From the NCBI GenBank assembly GCA_029582155.1, contig CM055905.1:7008062-7072061 (forward strand): a DNA stretch of 64,000 bases, in the 5' to 3' direction. The notes beneath the pieces were generated by a model that had not been told where the DNA came from, searched no databases, and was given only the letters and a program-made list of their open reading frames with translations. Shown piece after piece: positions 10,859-26,404 of this stretch. Origin of the DNA: Panopea generosa. Taxonomy: Eukaryota; Mollusca; Bivalvia; Adapedonta; Hiatellidae. The position numbers were made by a program, and so were the translations under genes. The number at the start of each line of letters is the position of its first letter. The first letter of the stretch is position 1.

Positions 10859-13800
10859 GGAAGGATCTCACATCTTGAACAACTATTGCTGAAAGAAATC
10901 ACATCTTGAACAACTATTGCTGAAGGACATCACATCTTGAACAACTAGTGCTGAAGGACATCACATCTTGAACAACTATTGCTGAATGATCTCACATCTT
11001 GAACAACTAGTGCTGAAGGACATCACATCTTGAACAATTAGTGCTTAAGGATATCACATCTTGAACAACTAGTGCTGAAGGATATCACATCTTGAACAAC
11101 TATTGCTAAAGGATATCACATCTTGAACAACTATTGCTGAAGGATCTCATATCTTGAACAACTATTGCTGAAGGGCATCACATCTTGAACAACTAGTGCT
11201 GAAAGACTTCACATCTTGAACAACAAGTGCTGAAGGATCTCACATCTTGAACAACTAGTGCTGAACGATCTCACATCTTGAACAACTAGTGCTGAAGGAT
11301 ATCACATCTTGAACAACTAGTGCTGAAGGATCTCATATCTTGAACAACTATTGCTGAAGGATCTCACATATTGAACAACTATCTCTGAAGGATCTCACAT
11401 CTTAAACAACTAGTGCTGAAGGACATCATATCTTGAACAACTAGTGCTGAAGGATATTACATCTTGAACAACTAGTGCTGAAGGATTTCACATCTTGAAC
11501 AACTAGTGCTGAAGGATATCACATCTTGAACAACTATTGCTGAAGGATCTCATATCTTGAACAACTAGTGCTGAAGGATATCACATCTTGAACAACAATT
11601 GCTGAAGGATCTCATATCTTGAACAACTATTGCCGAAGGGCATCACATCTTGAACAACTAGTGCTGAAGGATTTCACATCTTGAACAACAAGTGCTGAAG
11701 GATCTCACATCTTGAACAACTAGTGCTGAAGGATATCACATCTTGAACAACTAGTGCTGAAGGATCTCATATCTTGAACAACTATTGCTGAAGGATCTCA
11801 CATATTGAACAACTATCTCTGAAGGATCTCACATCTTAAACAACTAGTGCTGAAGGACATCACATCTTGAACAACTAGTTTTGAAGGATATTACATCTTG
11901 AACAATTAGTGCTGAAGGATATCACATCTTGAACAACTATTGCTGATGGATATCACATCTTGAACAATATGAGCTGAATGATCTCACATATTGATCAACT
12001 ATTGCTGTTGGACATCACATCTTGAACAACTATTGCTGAAGGATATCACATCTTGAAAAACTATTGCTGAAGGATATCACATCTGTAACAAATAGTACTG
12101 AAGGATATCACATCTTGAACAACTATTGCTGAAGTACATCACATCTTGAACAACTATTGCTAAAGGACATCACATCTTGAACAACTAATACTGAAGGATC
12201 TCACATCTTGAACAACTGTTGCTGAAGGATCTCACATCTTGAACAAAAATTGCTAAAGGATATCACATCTTGAACAACTATTGCTGAAGGACATCACATC
12301 TTGAACAACTATTACTGACGGATATCACATCTTGAACAACTAGTGCTGAAGGACATCCCTACTTGAACAACTAGTGCTCAATGATCTCACATCTTGAACA
12401 ACTAGTGCTGAAGGATCTCACATCTTTAACAACTAGTGCTGAAAGATCTCATATTTTGAACAATTTTTGCTGACGGATCTCATATTTTGAACAACTATTG
12501 CTGATGGATATCACATCTTGAACAACTAGTGCTGATAGATCTCACATCTTAAACAAATAGTACGGAAGGATATCACATCTTGAACAACTATTGCTGAAGG
12601 ATCTCATATCTTGAACAACTAGTGCTGAAGGATATCACATCTTGAACAACTAGTGCTGAAGGACATCACATCTTGAACAACTATTACTGAAGGATCTCAA
12701 ATCTTGAACAACTATTGCTGAAAGATATCACATCTTGAACAACTATTACTGAAGGATATCACATCTTGAACAACTAGTGCTGAAGGATACCACATCTTGA
12801 ACAACTATTGCTGAAGGATCTCACATCTTGAACAACTATTGCTGAAGGTTCTCAAATCTTGAACAACTATTGCTGAAGGATATCACATCTCGAACAACTA
12901 TTGCTGAAGGATATCACATCTTGAACAACAAGTGCTGAAGGATATCATATCTTGATCAACTAGTGCTGAAGGACATCACATCTTGAACAACTAATGCTGA
13001 AGAATATCACATCTTGAACAACTAGAGTGCTGAAGAATATCACATCTTGACTCAACTATTGCTGAAGAATATCACATCTTGAACAACTATTGCTGAAGGA
13101 TATCACATATTCAACAACTATGCTGAAGGATATCATAACTTGAACAACTAGTGCTGAAGGACATCACATCTTGAACAACTATTGCTGAAGGATCTCATAT
13201 CTTGAACAACTAGTGCTGAAGGATATCATATGTTGAACAACTAGTGCTGAAGGACATCACATCTTGAACAACTATTGCTGAAAGATATCACATCTTGAAC
13301 AACTAGTGCTGAAGGACATCACACCTTGAACAACTGTTGCTGAAGGACATCACATCTTGAACAACTATTGCTGAATGATCTCACATCTTGAACAACTATT
13401 GCTGAAAGATCTCACATCTTGAACAACTATTGCTGAAAGATATCACATCTTGAACAACTATTGCTGAAGGATATCATATCTTGAACAACTAGTGCTGAAT
13501 GACATCACATCTTGAACAACTATTGCTGAAGGATCTAACATCTTCAACAACTATTGCTGAAGGATCTCATATCTTGAACAACTAGTGCTGAAGGATATCA
13601 CATCTTGAACAACTATTGCTGAAGGACATCACATCTTGAACAACTAGTGCTGAAGGATTTCACATCTTGAACAACAAGTCATGAAGGATCTCACATCTTG
13701 AACAACTATTGCTGAAGGATATCACATCTTCAACAACTAGTGCTGAAGGATATCACATCTTGAACAACTAGTGCTGAATGATCTCATATATTGAACAACT

Positions 13801-16800
13801 ATTGCTGAAGGATCTCACATCTTAAACAACTATTGCTGAAGGACATCACATCTTGAACAACTAGTGCTGAAGGATATCACATCTTGAACAATTAGTGCTG
13901 AAGAATATCACATTTTGAACAACTATTGCTGATGGATGTCACATCTTGAACAATTAGTGCTGAATGATCTCACATATTGAACAACTATTGCTGTTGGACA
14001 TCACATCTTGAAAAACTATTGCTGAAGGATCTCACATCTTGAACAACAATTGCTGAAGGATCTCACATCTTGAACAACTATTGCTGAAGTACATCACATC
14101 TTGAACAACTATTGCTGAAGGACATAACATCTTGAACAACTAATACTGAAGGATCTCACATCTTGAACAACTGTTGCTGAAGGATCTCACATCTTGAACA
14201 AAAATTGCTAAAGGATCTCACATCTTGAACAACTATTGCTGAAGGACATCACATCTTGAACAACTATTACTGAAGGATATCACATCTTGAACAACTAGTG
14301 CTGAATGACATTGCTACTTCAACAACTAGTGATGAATGATCTCACATCTTGAACAACTAGTGCTGAAGGATCTCACTTCTTGAACAACTAGTGCTGAAGG
14401 ATCTCACATTTTGAACAACTATTGCTGAAGGATCTCATTTTGAACAACTATTGCTGATGGATATCACATCTTAAACAAATAGTATGTAAGGGTATCACAT
14501 CTTGAACAACTATTACTGAAGGATCTCATATCTTGAATAACTAGTGCTGAAGGATATCACATCTTGAACAACTAGTGCTGAAGGACATCACATCTTGAAC
14601 AACTATTGCTAAAGGATCTCACATCTTGAACAACTATTGCTGAAAGATATCACATCTTCAACAACTATTGCTGAAGGACATCACATCTTGAACAACTATT
14701 GCTGAAGGATATCACATCTTGAACAACTAGTGCTGAAGGACATCACATCTTGAACAACTATTACTGAAGGATATCACATCTGGAACAACTAGTGCTGAAG
14801 GATATCACATCTTGAACAACTATTGCTGAAGGATCTCACATCTTGAACAACTATCGCTGAAGGATCTCAAATCTTGAACAACTATTGCTGAAGGATATCA
14901 CATCTCGAACAACTATTGCTGAAGGATATCACATCTTGAACAACTAGTGCAGAAGAATATCACATCTTGAACAACTACAGTGCTGAAAAATATCACATCT
15001 TGAACAACTATTGCTGAAGAATATCACATCTTGAACAACTATTACTGAAGGATATCACATATTCAACAACTATGCTGAAGTACATCACATCTTGAACAAC
15101 TATTGCTGAAGGACATCACATCTTGAACAACTATTGCTGAAGGATCTCACATCTTGAACAACTGTTGCTGAAGGATCTCACATCTTGAAAAACTATTGCT
15201 GAAGGATATCATATCTTGAACAACTAGTGCTGAAGGACATCACATCTTGAACAACTATTGCTGAAGGCATCACATCTTGAACAACTATTGCTGAAGTAAC
15301 TCACATCTTGAACAACTATTGCTGAAAGATCTCACATCTTGAACAACTATTGCTGAAGGATATCACATCTTGAACAACTATTGCTGAAGAATATCATATT
15401 TTGAACAACTATTGCTGAAGGATACCACATCTTGAACAACTAGTGGTGAAGGATCTCACATCTTGAACAACTAGTGCTGAGGGATCTCAAATCTTGAACA
15501 ACTATTGCTATAGGATCTCACATATTGAACAACTAGTGCTGAATGATCTCACATCTTGAACAACTATTGCTGAAGGATATGACATCTTGAACAACTAGTG
15601 CTGAAGGATCTCACATCTTGAACAACTAGTGCTGAATGATCTCACATCTTGAACAACTAGTGCTGAATGATCACACATCTTGAACAACTATTGCTGAAGA
15701 ATATCACATCTTGAACAACTAGAGTGCTGATGAATATCACATCTTGAACAACTATTGCTGAAGGATATCACATATTCAACAACTATGCTGAAGTACATCA
15801 CATCTTGAACAACTATTGCTGAAGGACATCACATCTTGAACAACTATTGCTGAAGGATCTCACATCTTGAACAACTGTTGCTGAAGGATCTCACATCTTG
15901 AAAAACTATTGCTGAAGGATATCATATCTTGAACAACTAGTGCTGAAGGACATCACATCTTGAACAACTATTGCTGAAGGACATCACATCTTGAACAACT
16001 ATTGCTGAATGATCTCACATCTTGAACAACTATTGCTGAAAGATCTCACATCTTGAACAACTGTTGCTGAAGGATCTCACATCTTGAACAAAAATTGCTA
16101 AAGGATCTCACATCTTGAACAACTATTGCTGAAGGACATCACATCTTGAACAACTATTACTGAAGGATATCACATCTTGAACAACTAGTGCTGAAGGACA
16201 TCGCTACTTGAACAACTAGTGCTAAATGATCTCACATCTTGAACAACTAGTGCTGAAGGATCTCATATCTTGAACAACTATTGCTGATTGATATCACATC
16301 TTGAACAACTAGTGCTGAAGGATATCACATCTTGAACAACTAGTGCTGAAGGACATCACATCTTGACCAACTAGGATATCATATATTGAACAACTAATGC
16401 TGAAGGATCTCACATCTTGAACAACTATTGCTGAAGGATCTCATATCTTGAACAACTATTGCTGATTGATATCACATCTTGAACAACTAGTGCTGAAGGA
16501 TATCACATCTGTAACAAATAGTACTGAAGGATATCACATCTTGAACAACTGTTGCTGAAAGATCTCACATCTTGAACAACTATTGCTGAAGGATATGACA
16601 TCTTGAACAACTAGTACTGAAGGATCTCACATCTTTAACAAATAGTACTGAATGATATCACATCTTCAACAACTATTACTTAAGGACCTCACATCTTGAA
16701 CAACTATTGCTGAAGAATCGCACATCTTGAACAACTACTGTTGAAGGATCTCACATCTTGAATAACTATTGCTGAAGAATATCACATCTTGAACAACTAT

Positions 16801-19800
16801 TGCTGAAGGATATCACATCTTTAACTACTATTGCTGAAGGATCTCACATCTTGAACAACTATTGCTAAAGGACATCATATCTTGAACAACTATTGCTGAA
16901 GGATATCACATCTTGAACAACTAGTGCTAAAGGACATCACATCTTGAACAAATATTGCTGAAGGATCTCACATCTTGAACAACTATTGCTGAATGATCTC
17001 ACATATTGAACAACTATTGCTGAAAGATCTCACATCTTGAACAACTATTGCTGAAGGATATCACATCTTGAACGACTATTGCTGAAAGATATCATATCTT
17101 GAACAACTATTGCTGAAGGATACCACATCTTGAACAACTAGTGCTGAAGGATCTCACATTTTGAACAACTATTGCTGAGGGATCTCACATCTTGAATAAC
17201 TATTGCTATAGGATCTCACATATTGAACAACTAGTGCTGAAGGATCTCACATCTTGAACAACTATTGCTGAAGGATTTCATATCTTGAACAACTATTGCT
17301 GAAGGATCTCACATCTTGAACAACTAGTGCTGAAGGATCTCACATCTTGAACAACTAGTGCTGAATGATCTCACATCTTGAACTACTATTGCTGAAGGAT
17401 ATCACATCTTGAACAACTAGTGCTGAAGGACATCACATCTTGAACAACTATTGCTGAAGGATATCACATCTTGAACAACTATTGTTGAATGATCTCACAT
17501 CTTGAACAACTAGTGCTAAAGGACATCACATCTTGAACAACTAGTGCTGAAGGATCTCACATCTTGAACAATTAGTGCTGAAGGATCTCACATCTTGAAC
17601 AACTATTGCTGAATGATATCACATCTTGAACAACTAGTGCGGAAGGATATCACATCTTGAACAACTAATGCGGAAGGATATCACATCTTGAACAACTAAT
17701 GCTGAAGGACATCACATCTTGAACAACTAGTGCTGAAGGTTCTCGCATCTTGAACAAATAGTGCTGAAGGATCTCACATCTTGAACACTTTATGCTGAAT
17801 GATCTCACATCTTGAACAACTATTGCTGAAGGATCTCATATCTTGAACAACTAATGCTGAAGGACATCACATCTTGAACAACTAGTGCTGAATGTTTTGG
17901 CATCTTGAACAACTAGTGCTGAAGGATCTCACATCTTGAACAACTTATGCTGAAGGATCTCACATCTTGAACAACTAGTGCTGAAGGATCTCACATCTTG
18001 AACTACTATTGCTGAAGGATATCACATCTGTAACAAATAGTACTGAAGGATATCACATCTTGAACAACTATTGCTGAAGGATATCACATCTTGAACAACT
18101 ATTGCTGAAGGATATCACATCTTGAACAACTAGTACTGAAGGATCTCACATCTTGAACAACTAGTACTGAAGGATCTCACATCTTTAACAAATAGTACTG
18201 AATGATATCACATCTTGAACAACTATTGCTGAAGGATATTACATCTTGAACAACTAGTGCTGAATGATCTCAAATCTTGAACAACTAGTGCTGGCGGACA
18301 TCACATCTTGAACAACTAGTGTTGAAGGATCTCACATCTTGAACAACTAGTGCTGAATGATCTCACATCTTGAACTACTATTGCTGAAGGATATCACAAC
18401 TTGAACAACTAGTGCTGAAGGACATCACATCTTGAACAACTATTACTGAACGATATCACATCTTGAACAACTATTGCTGAATGATCTCACATTTTGAACA
18501 ACTATTGCTGAAGGATATCACATCTTGAACAACTAGTGCTGAAGGATCTCACATCTTGAACAACTGTTGCTGAAGGATCTCACATCTTGAACTACGATTG
18601 CTAAATGATCTAACATCTTGAACAACTATTGCTGAAGGATCTCACATCTTGAACAACTATTGCTGATTGATATCACATCTTAAACAACTAGTGCTGAAGG
18701 ATATCACATCTTGAACAACTAGTGCTGAAGGACATCACATCTTGACCAACTAGTGCTGAAGGATCTCACATCTTGAACAACTAATGCTGAAGGATCTCAC
18801 ATCTTGAACAACTATTGCTGAAGGATCTCATATATTGAACAACTATTGCTGATTGATATCACATCTTGAACAACTAGTGCTGAATGATATCACATCTGTA
18901 ACAAATAGTACTGAAGGATATCACATCTTGAACAGCTATTGCTGAAGGATCTCACATCTTTAACTACTATTGCTGAAGGATATGACATCTTGAACAACTA
19001 GTACTGAAGGATCTCACATCTTTAACAAATAGTACTGAATGATATCACATCTTGAACAACTATTGCTTAAGGATCTCACATCTTGAACAACTATTGCTGA
19101 AGGATATCACATCTTGAACAACTATTGCTGAAGAATCTCACATCTTGAACAACTATTGCTGAAGGATCTCACATCTTGAATAACTATTGCTGAAGAATAT
19201 CACATCTTGAACAACTATTGTTGAAGGATATCACATCTTTAACTACTATTGCTGAAGGATCTCTCATCTTGAACAACTATTGCTAAAGGACATCATATCT
19301 TGAACAACTATTGCTGAAGGATATCACATCTTGAACATCTAGTGCTAAAGGACATCACATCTTGAACAAATATTTCTGGAGGATCTCACATCTTGAACAA
19401 CTATTGCTGAAGGATCTCACATCTTGATCAACTAGTGCTGAAGGATATCACATCTTGAACAACTATTGCTGAAGGGTCTCACATCTTAAACAACTAGTGC
19501 TGAAGACATCACATTTTGAACAGCTATTGCTGAAGGATCTCACATCTTGAACAACTAGTGCTGAAGGATAACCCATTTTGAACAACTATTGCTGAAGGAT
19601 CTCACAACTTGATCAACTAGTGCTGAAGGATTTCACATCTTGAACAACTAGTGCTGAAGGATAACACATTTTGAACAATTAATGCTGAAGGATCTCACAC
19701 ATTGAACAACTATTGCTGAAGTATCTCACATCTTGATCAACTATTACTGAAGGATTTCACATCTTTAACATTTATTGCTGAAGGATCTCACATCTTGAAC

Positions 19801-20044
19801 AATTAGTTCTGAAGGATATCACACCTCTAACAACTAGTGCTGAATGATCTCACATCTTGAACAATTATTGCTGAAGGATCTCACATCTTGAACAACTATT
19901 ACTGAAGGATATCACATCTTGAACAACTAGTGCTGAAGGATCTCATATCTTAAACTACTAGTGCTGAAGATCTCACATTTTGAACTACTCTTGCTGAAGG
20001 ACATCACATCTTGAACAACTAGTGCTGAAGGATCTCACATCTTG
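10859..20044. repeat. 31-bp tandem array (about 296 units)
   Basis: The unit is 31 bp with cores ATCACATCTTGAACAACTA and TGCTGAAGGA. Common variants are ATATC/ATCTC/ACATC and ACTATTG/ACTAGTG. Higher-order structure is visible: the rare variant 'acatattgaacaactatctctg' occurs near 11366 and 11800, 434 bp apart (14 units). The 'gctgttggac' variant at 12004 and 13990 is about 1,986 bp apart, and the inserted 'agagtgctgaa/acagtgctgaa' variant at 13021 and 14974 is 1,953 bp apart (63 units). Single-base-deleted 'caactatgctgaag' units mark further copies at about 13105, 15065 and 15780. The unit contains stops in its frames and is not coding. Confidence 0.97.
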
Positions 20045-20997
20045 TCATTTAAAACAAAAATGGACAGAAATTTTAAATAAATCTCATGCTTTGTAAGTCA
20101 ATAAAAAGGTTTGGGAAGCTATAATTTTGAATGAGGAGTCAGAAACATGGCAAACAATTATTTTTAAGAACAGCCCTACACAAAATGGGTATATGGCCTT
20201 ACCGCCAACCTATAGGCTATAATAAGCACATGATAAACGCTTACCATCATTTTGTGTCAGTATTAGCCGCATATCCCAATACAGGTAAACACACAAATTA
20301 GAGGTTAAAAGTTTGCTTATTGTCATGATCAGTACCTTGATAATTGGTTACTAGTAAAGTGATGAGCATTCTTACCTGTTGACATTTATTCAAGTGTAAT
20401 CATTTTCCAATCAATGATCATTTTGTTTGAATAGTTTTTTTTTCGACTTTATAAACACAAACTAGATGGAAGTATAATCCCAATCTGCCATTGTGAAACT
20501 ACATCAATTTACATTCTATTTATAGTTTAAACTCGTCCAGTACAATACAATTTCTCGATTTGTTATACCAGTGGACCAGTGTACATTAACTATGGATTAA
20601 ACTCCTTTAAAAAGAAAATTGTACTCTCAAGAGATAACAGTGGAGATCATTGAGTTCTATAAAAACTGGAAACCAATGTAAAACTTGTAAACAATTTAAT
20701 TTGAACACTTAAACTTTAATGAGAATGGTGGAATCGGAAAGTTAAATAAGTGAGTCACCGTAAGGAGCTAGGAAAATAGATAGTGACAGAACGGCGTTCT
20801 ATCTGATAATGAAGAAAAGTCAAAATGCTAGTAGAGCAACATAGAGACAATGCAGAACTTATTCTGTATTAAAATTATTCATGTTTAATATATTGTTTGC
20901 ATAAAACTTTGATAAATTTCATGTTTGTGAAATCAGTTATAAAATAAACAGAGGTAACACAAAGGTTAATACTAGTATTTTACTTTCATAATCAAGG
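20045..20997. other. Unique spacer between arrays, no gene seen
   Basis: About 950 bp of AT-rich single-copy-looking DNA between the 31-bp and 38-bp arrays. No open frame of note, no recognised exon and no transposon ends were found. Confidence 0.5.
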
Positions 20998-23900
20998 TAT
21001 CAAAAACAGGTGCATAGGGCTTGTGTAAAAGCGCATATCAAAAACAGGTGCATAGGGCTTGTGTAAAAGCGTATATCAAATAAAGGTGCATAGGGCTCGT
21101 GTAAAAACGCATATCAAATAAAGGTGCATAGGGCTTGTGTTAAAGTGCATATGAAATAAAGGTGCATAGGGCTTAATTAAAAGTGCATATCAAATAATGG
21201 TGCATAGGGCTTATGTAAAAGTGCATATCAAATAAAGGTGCAAAGGGCTTGTGTAAAAGTGCATATCAAATAAAGGTGCATAGGGCTTGTGTACAAGTGC
21301 ATATCAAATATAAGTGCATAGGACTTGTGTAAAAGTGCATATCAAATAAAGGTGCATAGGGCTTGTGTAAAAGTTCATATCAAATAAAGGTGCATAGGGC
21401 TTGTGCACAAGTGCATGTCAAATATAAGTGCATAGGGCTTATGTAAAAGTGCATATCAAATACAGGTACATAAAGTTTGTGTAAAAGCGCATATCAAATA
21501 AAGGTGCATAGGGCTTGTGTAAAAGTGAATATCAAATATAAGTGCATAGGGCTTGTGTAAAAGTGCATATCAAATATAAGTGCATAGGGCTTGTGGTAAA
21601 GTGCATATCAAATATAGATGCCTAGGACTTGTGTAAAAGTGCATATCAAATATAAGTGCATAGGGCTTATGTAAAAGTGCATATCAAATACAAGTACATA
21701 AAGTTTGTGTAAAAGGGCATATCAAATAAAGGTGCATAAAGTTTGTGTAAAAGTGCATATCAAATATAGATGCATAGGGCTTGTGTAAAAGTGCATATCA
21801 AATATAAGTGCATAGGGCTTGTGTTAAAGTGCATATCAAATATAGATGCATAGGGTTTATGTGAAAGTGCATATCAAATACAGGTACATAAAGTTTGTGT
21901 TAAAGCGCATATCAAATAAAGGTGCATAGGGCTTGTGTAAAAGTGAATATCAAATATAAGTGCATAGGGCTTGTGTAAAAGTGCATATCAAATATAAGTG
22001 CATAGGGCTTATGTAAAAGTGCATATCAAATACAGGTACATAAAGTTTGTGTAAACACGCATATCAAATATAGGTACATAAAGTTTGTGTAAAAGTGCAT
22101 ATCAAATATAGATGCATAGGGCTTATGTAAAAGTGCATATCAAATATAGGTGCATAAGGCTTATGTACAAGCGCATATCAATATGGGTGCATAGGGCTTA
22201 TGTAAAAGTGCATATCAAATACAGGTACATACGGCTTATGTAAAAGTGCATATCAAATATAAGTGCATAGGGCTTATGTAAAAGTGCATATCAAATACAG
22301 GTACATAAAGTTTGTGTTAAAGCGCATGTCAAATAAAGGTGCATAGGGCTTGTGTAAAAGTGAATATCAAATATAAGTGCATAGGGCTTGTGTAAAAGTG
22401 CATATCAAATATAAGTGCATAGGGCTTGTGGTAAAGTGCATATCAAATATAGATGCATAGGACTTGTGTAAAAGTGCATATCAAATATAAGTGCATAGGG
22501 CTTATGTAAAAGTGCATATCAAATACAGGTACATAAAATTTGTGTAAAAGTGCATATCAAATATAAGTGCATAGGGCTTATGTAAAAGTGTATATCAAAT
22601 ATAAGTGCAAAGGGCTTATGTAAAAGCGCATATCAAATAAAAGTGCATAGGGCTTGTGTAAAAGTGCATATCAAATATTATAAGTGCATAGGACTTATGT
22701 AAAAGTGCATATCAAATATAAGTGCATAGGGCTTGTGTTAAAGTGCATATCAAATATAGATGCATAGTGCTGATGTAAAAGTGCATATCAAACACAGGTA
22801 CATAGGGCTTGTGTAAAAGCGCATATCAAATATAGGTACATAAATTTGTGTAAAAGTGCATATCAAATATAGATGCATAGGGCTTGTGTAAAAGTGCATA
22901 TCAAATAAAGGTGCATAGGGCTTGTGTAAAAGTGCATATCAAATAAAGGTGCATAGGGCTTGTGTACAAGTGCATATCAAATATAAGTGCATAGGGCTTG
23001 TGTAAAAGTGCATATCAAATATAAGGGCATAGGGCTTATGTAAAAGTGCATATCAAATACAGGTACATAAAGTTTGTGTAAACGCGCATATCAAATATAG
23101 GTACATAAAGTTTGTGTAAAAGTGCATATCAAATATAGATGCATAGGGCTTGTGTAAAAGTGCATATCAAATATAGGTGCATAGGGCTTATGTACAAGCG
23201 CATATCAATATGGGTGCATAGGGCTTATGCAAAAGTGCATATCAAATACAGGTACATACGGCTTATGTAAAAGTGCATATCAAATACAGGTACATAAATT
23301 TTGTGTATAGGAGCATATCAAATATAAGTGCATATGGCTTATGTAAAAGTGCATATCAAATATAAGTGCATACGGCTTATGTAAAAGTGCATATCAAATA
23401 TAAGTGCATAGGGCTTGTGTAAAAGTGCATGTCAAATAAAGTTGCATAGGGCTTGTGTCAAAGTGCATATCAAATAAAGATGCATAGGGCTTGTGTACAA
23501 GTGCATATCAAATATAAGTGCATTGGGCTTATGTAAAAGTGCATATCAAATACATGTACATAAAGTTTGTGTAAAAGCGCATATCGAATAAAGGTGCATA
23601 GGGCTTGTGTAAAAGTGCATATCAAATATAAGTTCATAGGGCTTGTGTAAAAGTGCATATCAAATATAAGTGCATAGGGCTTGTGTTAAAGTGCATATCA
23701 AATATAGATGCATAGGGTTTATGTGAAAGTGCATATCAAATACAAGTACATAAAGTTTGTGTAAAAGCGCATATCAAATAAAGGTGCATAGGGCTTGTGT
23801 AAAAGTGCATATCAAATATAAGTGCATAGGGCTTATGTAAAAGTGTTTATCAAATATAGGTACATAAAGTTTTTGTTAAAGTGCATATCAAATATAAGTG

Positions 23901-25955
23901 CATAGGGCTTATGTAAAGGTGCATATCAAATATAAGTGCATACAGCTTATGTAAAAGTGCATGTCAAATATAAGTGCATAGGGCTTGTGTACAAGTGCAT
24001 ATCAAATATAAGTGCATAGGGCTGATGTAAAAGTGCATATCAAATATAAGTGCATAGGGCTTGTGTAAAAGTGCATATCAAATACAGGTACATAAAGTTT
24101 GTGTAAAGGTGCATATAAAATACAGGTACATAGGGCTTATGTAAAAGTGCATATCAAATACAGGTACAAAAAGTTTGTGTAAAAGTGCATATCAAATATA
24201 GATGCATAGGGCTTGTGTAAAAGTGCATATCAAATATAAGTGCATAGGGCTTGTGTAAAAGTGCATATCAAATATAAGTGCATATGGCTTATGTAAAAGT
24301 GCATATCAAATACAGGTACATAAAATTTGTGTAAAGGTTCATATCAAATACAGGTACATAGGGCTTATGTAAAAGTGCATATCAAATACAGGTAAATAGA
24401 GCTTATATAAAAGTGCATATCAAACACAGGTACATAGGGCTTGTGTAAAAGCGCATATCAAATATAGGTACATACAGTTTGTGTAAAAGTACATATCAAA
24501 TATAGATGCATAGGGCTAGTGTAAAAGTGCATATCAAATATAGGTGCATAGGGCTTATGTACAAGCGCATATCAAATATGGGTGCATAGGGCTTGTGTAC
24601 AAGTGCATATCAAATATAGGTGCATAAGGCTTGCATACAAGTGCATATCAAATATTGGTGCATAGGGCTTATGTTAAAGTGCGTATCAAATATGGGTGTA
24701 TAGGCCTTGTGTAAAAGTGCATTTCAAATATAAATGCATAGGGCTTGTGTAAAAGTGCATATCAAATATAGGTGCATAGGGCTTATGTAAAAGCGCATAT
24801 CAAAAAAAGGTGCATAGGGCTTATGTAAAAGTGCATATCAAATAAAGGTAAATAGAGCTTATGTAAAAGCGCATATCAAACACAGTCACATAGGGCTTGT
24901 GTAAAAGCGTATATCAAATATAGGTACATAAAGTTTGTGTAAAAGTACATATCAAATATAGATGCATAGGGCTTGTGTAAAAGTGCATATCAAATATAGG
25001 TGCATAGGGCTTATGTACAAGCGCATATCAAATATGGGTGCATAGGTCTCGTGTACAAGTGCATATCAAATATAGGTGCATAAGCTTGTATACAAGTGCA
25101 TATCAAATATAAGTGCATAGGGCTTATGTAAAAGTGCATATCAAACACATGTACATAAAGTTTGTGTAAAAGCACATATCAAATATAGGTGCATAGGGCT
25201 TATGTAAAAGTTGTTATAAAATATTGGTGCATAGGGCTTGTGAAAAAGTGCATATCAAATATAGGTGCATAGGGCTTGTGTACAAGTGCATATCAAATAT
25301 AGTTGCATAAGGCGTGTATACAAGCGCATATCAAATATGGGTGCATAGGGTTTGTGTAAAAGTGCATATCAAATATAGGTGCATAGGGCTTATGTTAAAG
25401 TACGTATCAAATATGGGTGCATAGGGCTTGTGTAGAAGTGCATATCAAATATGGATGCATAGGGCTTGTGTAAAAGCACATATCAAATATAGGTGCATAG
25501 GGCTTGTGTAAAAGCGCATATCAAATAAAGGTGCATAGGGCTTATGTACAAGGGCATATCAAATATGCGTGCATAGGGCTTGTGTGAAAGTGCATATCAA
25601 ATATAGGTGCATAGGGCTTGTGTAAAAGCGCATATCAAATATAGGTGCATAGGGCTTATGTAAAAGTGCATATCAAATATGGATGCATAGGGCTTGTGTA
25701 AAAGCACATATCAAATATAAGTGCATAGGGCTTGTGTTAAAGTGCATATCAAATATAGGTGCATAGGGCTTGTGTAAAAGCGCATATCAAATATAGGTGC
25801 ATAGGGCTTGTGGTAAAGTGCATATCAAATATAAGGGCATAGGGCTTGTGTAAATGTACATATCAAATATAGGTGCATAGGGCTTATGTATAAGGCATAT
25901 CAAATATAGGTGCATAGGGCTTGTGTATTAGCGCATATCAAATATGGTTGCATAG
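20998..25955. repeat. 38-bp tandem array (about 130 units)
   Basis: The unit is 38 bp with cores GTGCATAGGGCTTGTGTAAA and AGTGCATATCAAATA. Variant units (GGTACATAAAGTTTGTGT) are interspersed in an ordered way. An informative pair of variants, 'acataaagtttgtgtaaac.cgc', occurs at 22039 and 23065, 1,026 bp apart (27 units), so a higher-order repeat is present. The unit is not a multiple of three and no meaningful frame runs through it. Confidence 0.97.
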
Positions 25956-26184
25956 TTCAGTGGTTCAGTGTAAACACTTACCAATAATGAGCACATAAAA
26001 GTGTCACTAAAATAAATATAAGCGCATACGCTTATTTACCAAATTCTACAGTGTATATATAGGTAATATACATGTGCTTTTGCAGCTGGCTAATGTTTTG
26101 CTTCCTAGGGGAGATTATCATTGATTTTTTTTTTTACTTTTTACAGAATTTGTTGACAAGAAAGATAACTCCCTGGCTTTGCAG

Positions 26185-26276
26185 CATTCAGTGCAGCTAC
26201 CCACCACAGTTATCCCTTTGCTGTGGTGCAAGTCTCACCTGAAGGTCTCACGTTGGAATTCCCATCTGTTTCCATG
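26185..26276 (+). CDS. Tentative first exon of the C48-like gene
   Basis: After an acceptor-like CTTTGCAG the frame reads through VVQVSPEGLTLEFPSVSM and meets a donor ATG|GTAATC in phase 0, the phase needed by the exon at 28640. SPEGLTL is the kind of sequence that precedes Ulp1 domains, but the WLND motif usually just before VIDAYL is missing. A stronger pyrimidine tract and acceptor lie 38 bp upstream (exon start 26147), but that start puts a stop in this frame. The call is therefore tentative. Confidence 0.25.
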
Positions 26277-26404
26277 GTAATCATCCTTAATTACACATGC
26301 ATAATTATTTGTAGATTTGTAGTCTGTAATGAGACAAACGGAGGACTCTATAGTACACTAAGTCTTTATGATTTTATAACCACCTTCCTTCTTAGTAAAT
26401 CATC

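Noticed and set aside
10859..25955. CRISPR array
   Set aside because: Units are directly adjacent variants of one sequence with no unique spacers, in eukaryotic DNA without cas genes.
20998..25955. Octamer-like POU sites (TGCATATCAAAT) in the 38-bp unit
   Set aside because: The match to ATGCAAAT is imperfect and such AT-rich words are common; too weak to report as regulatory.
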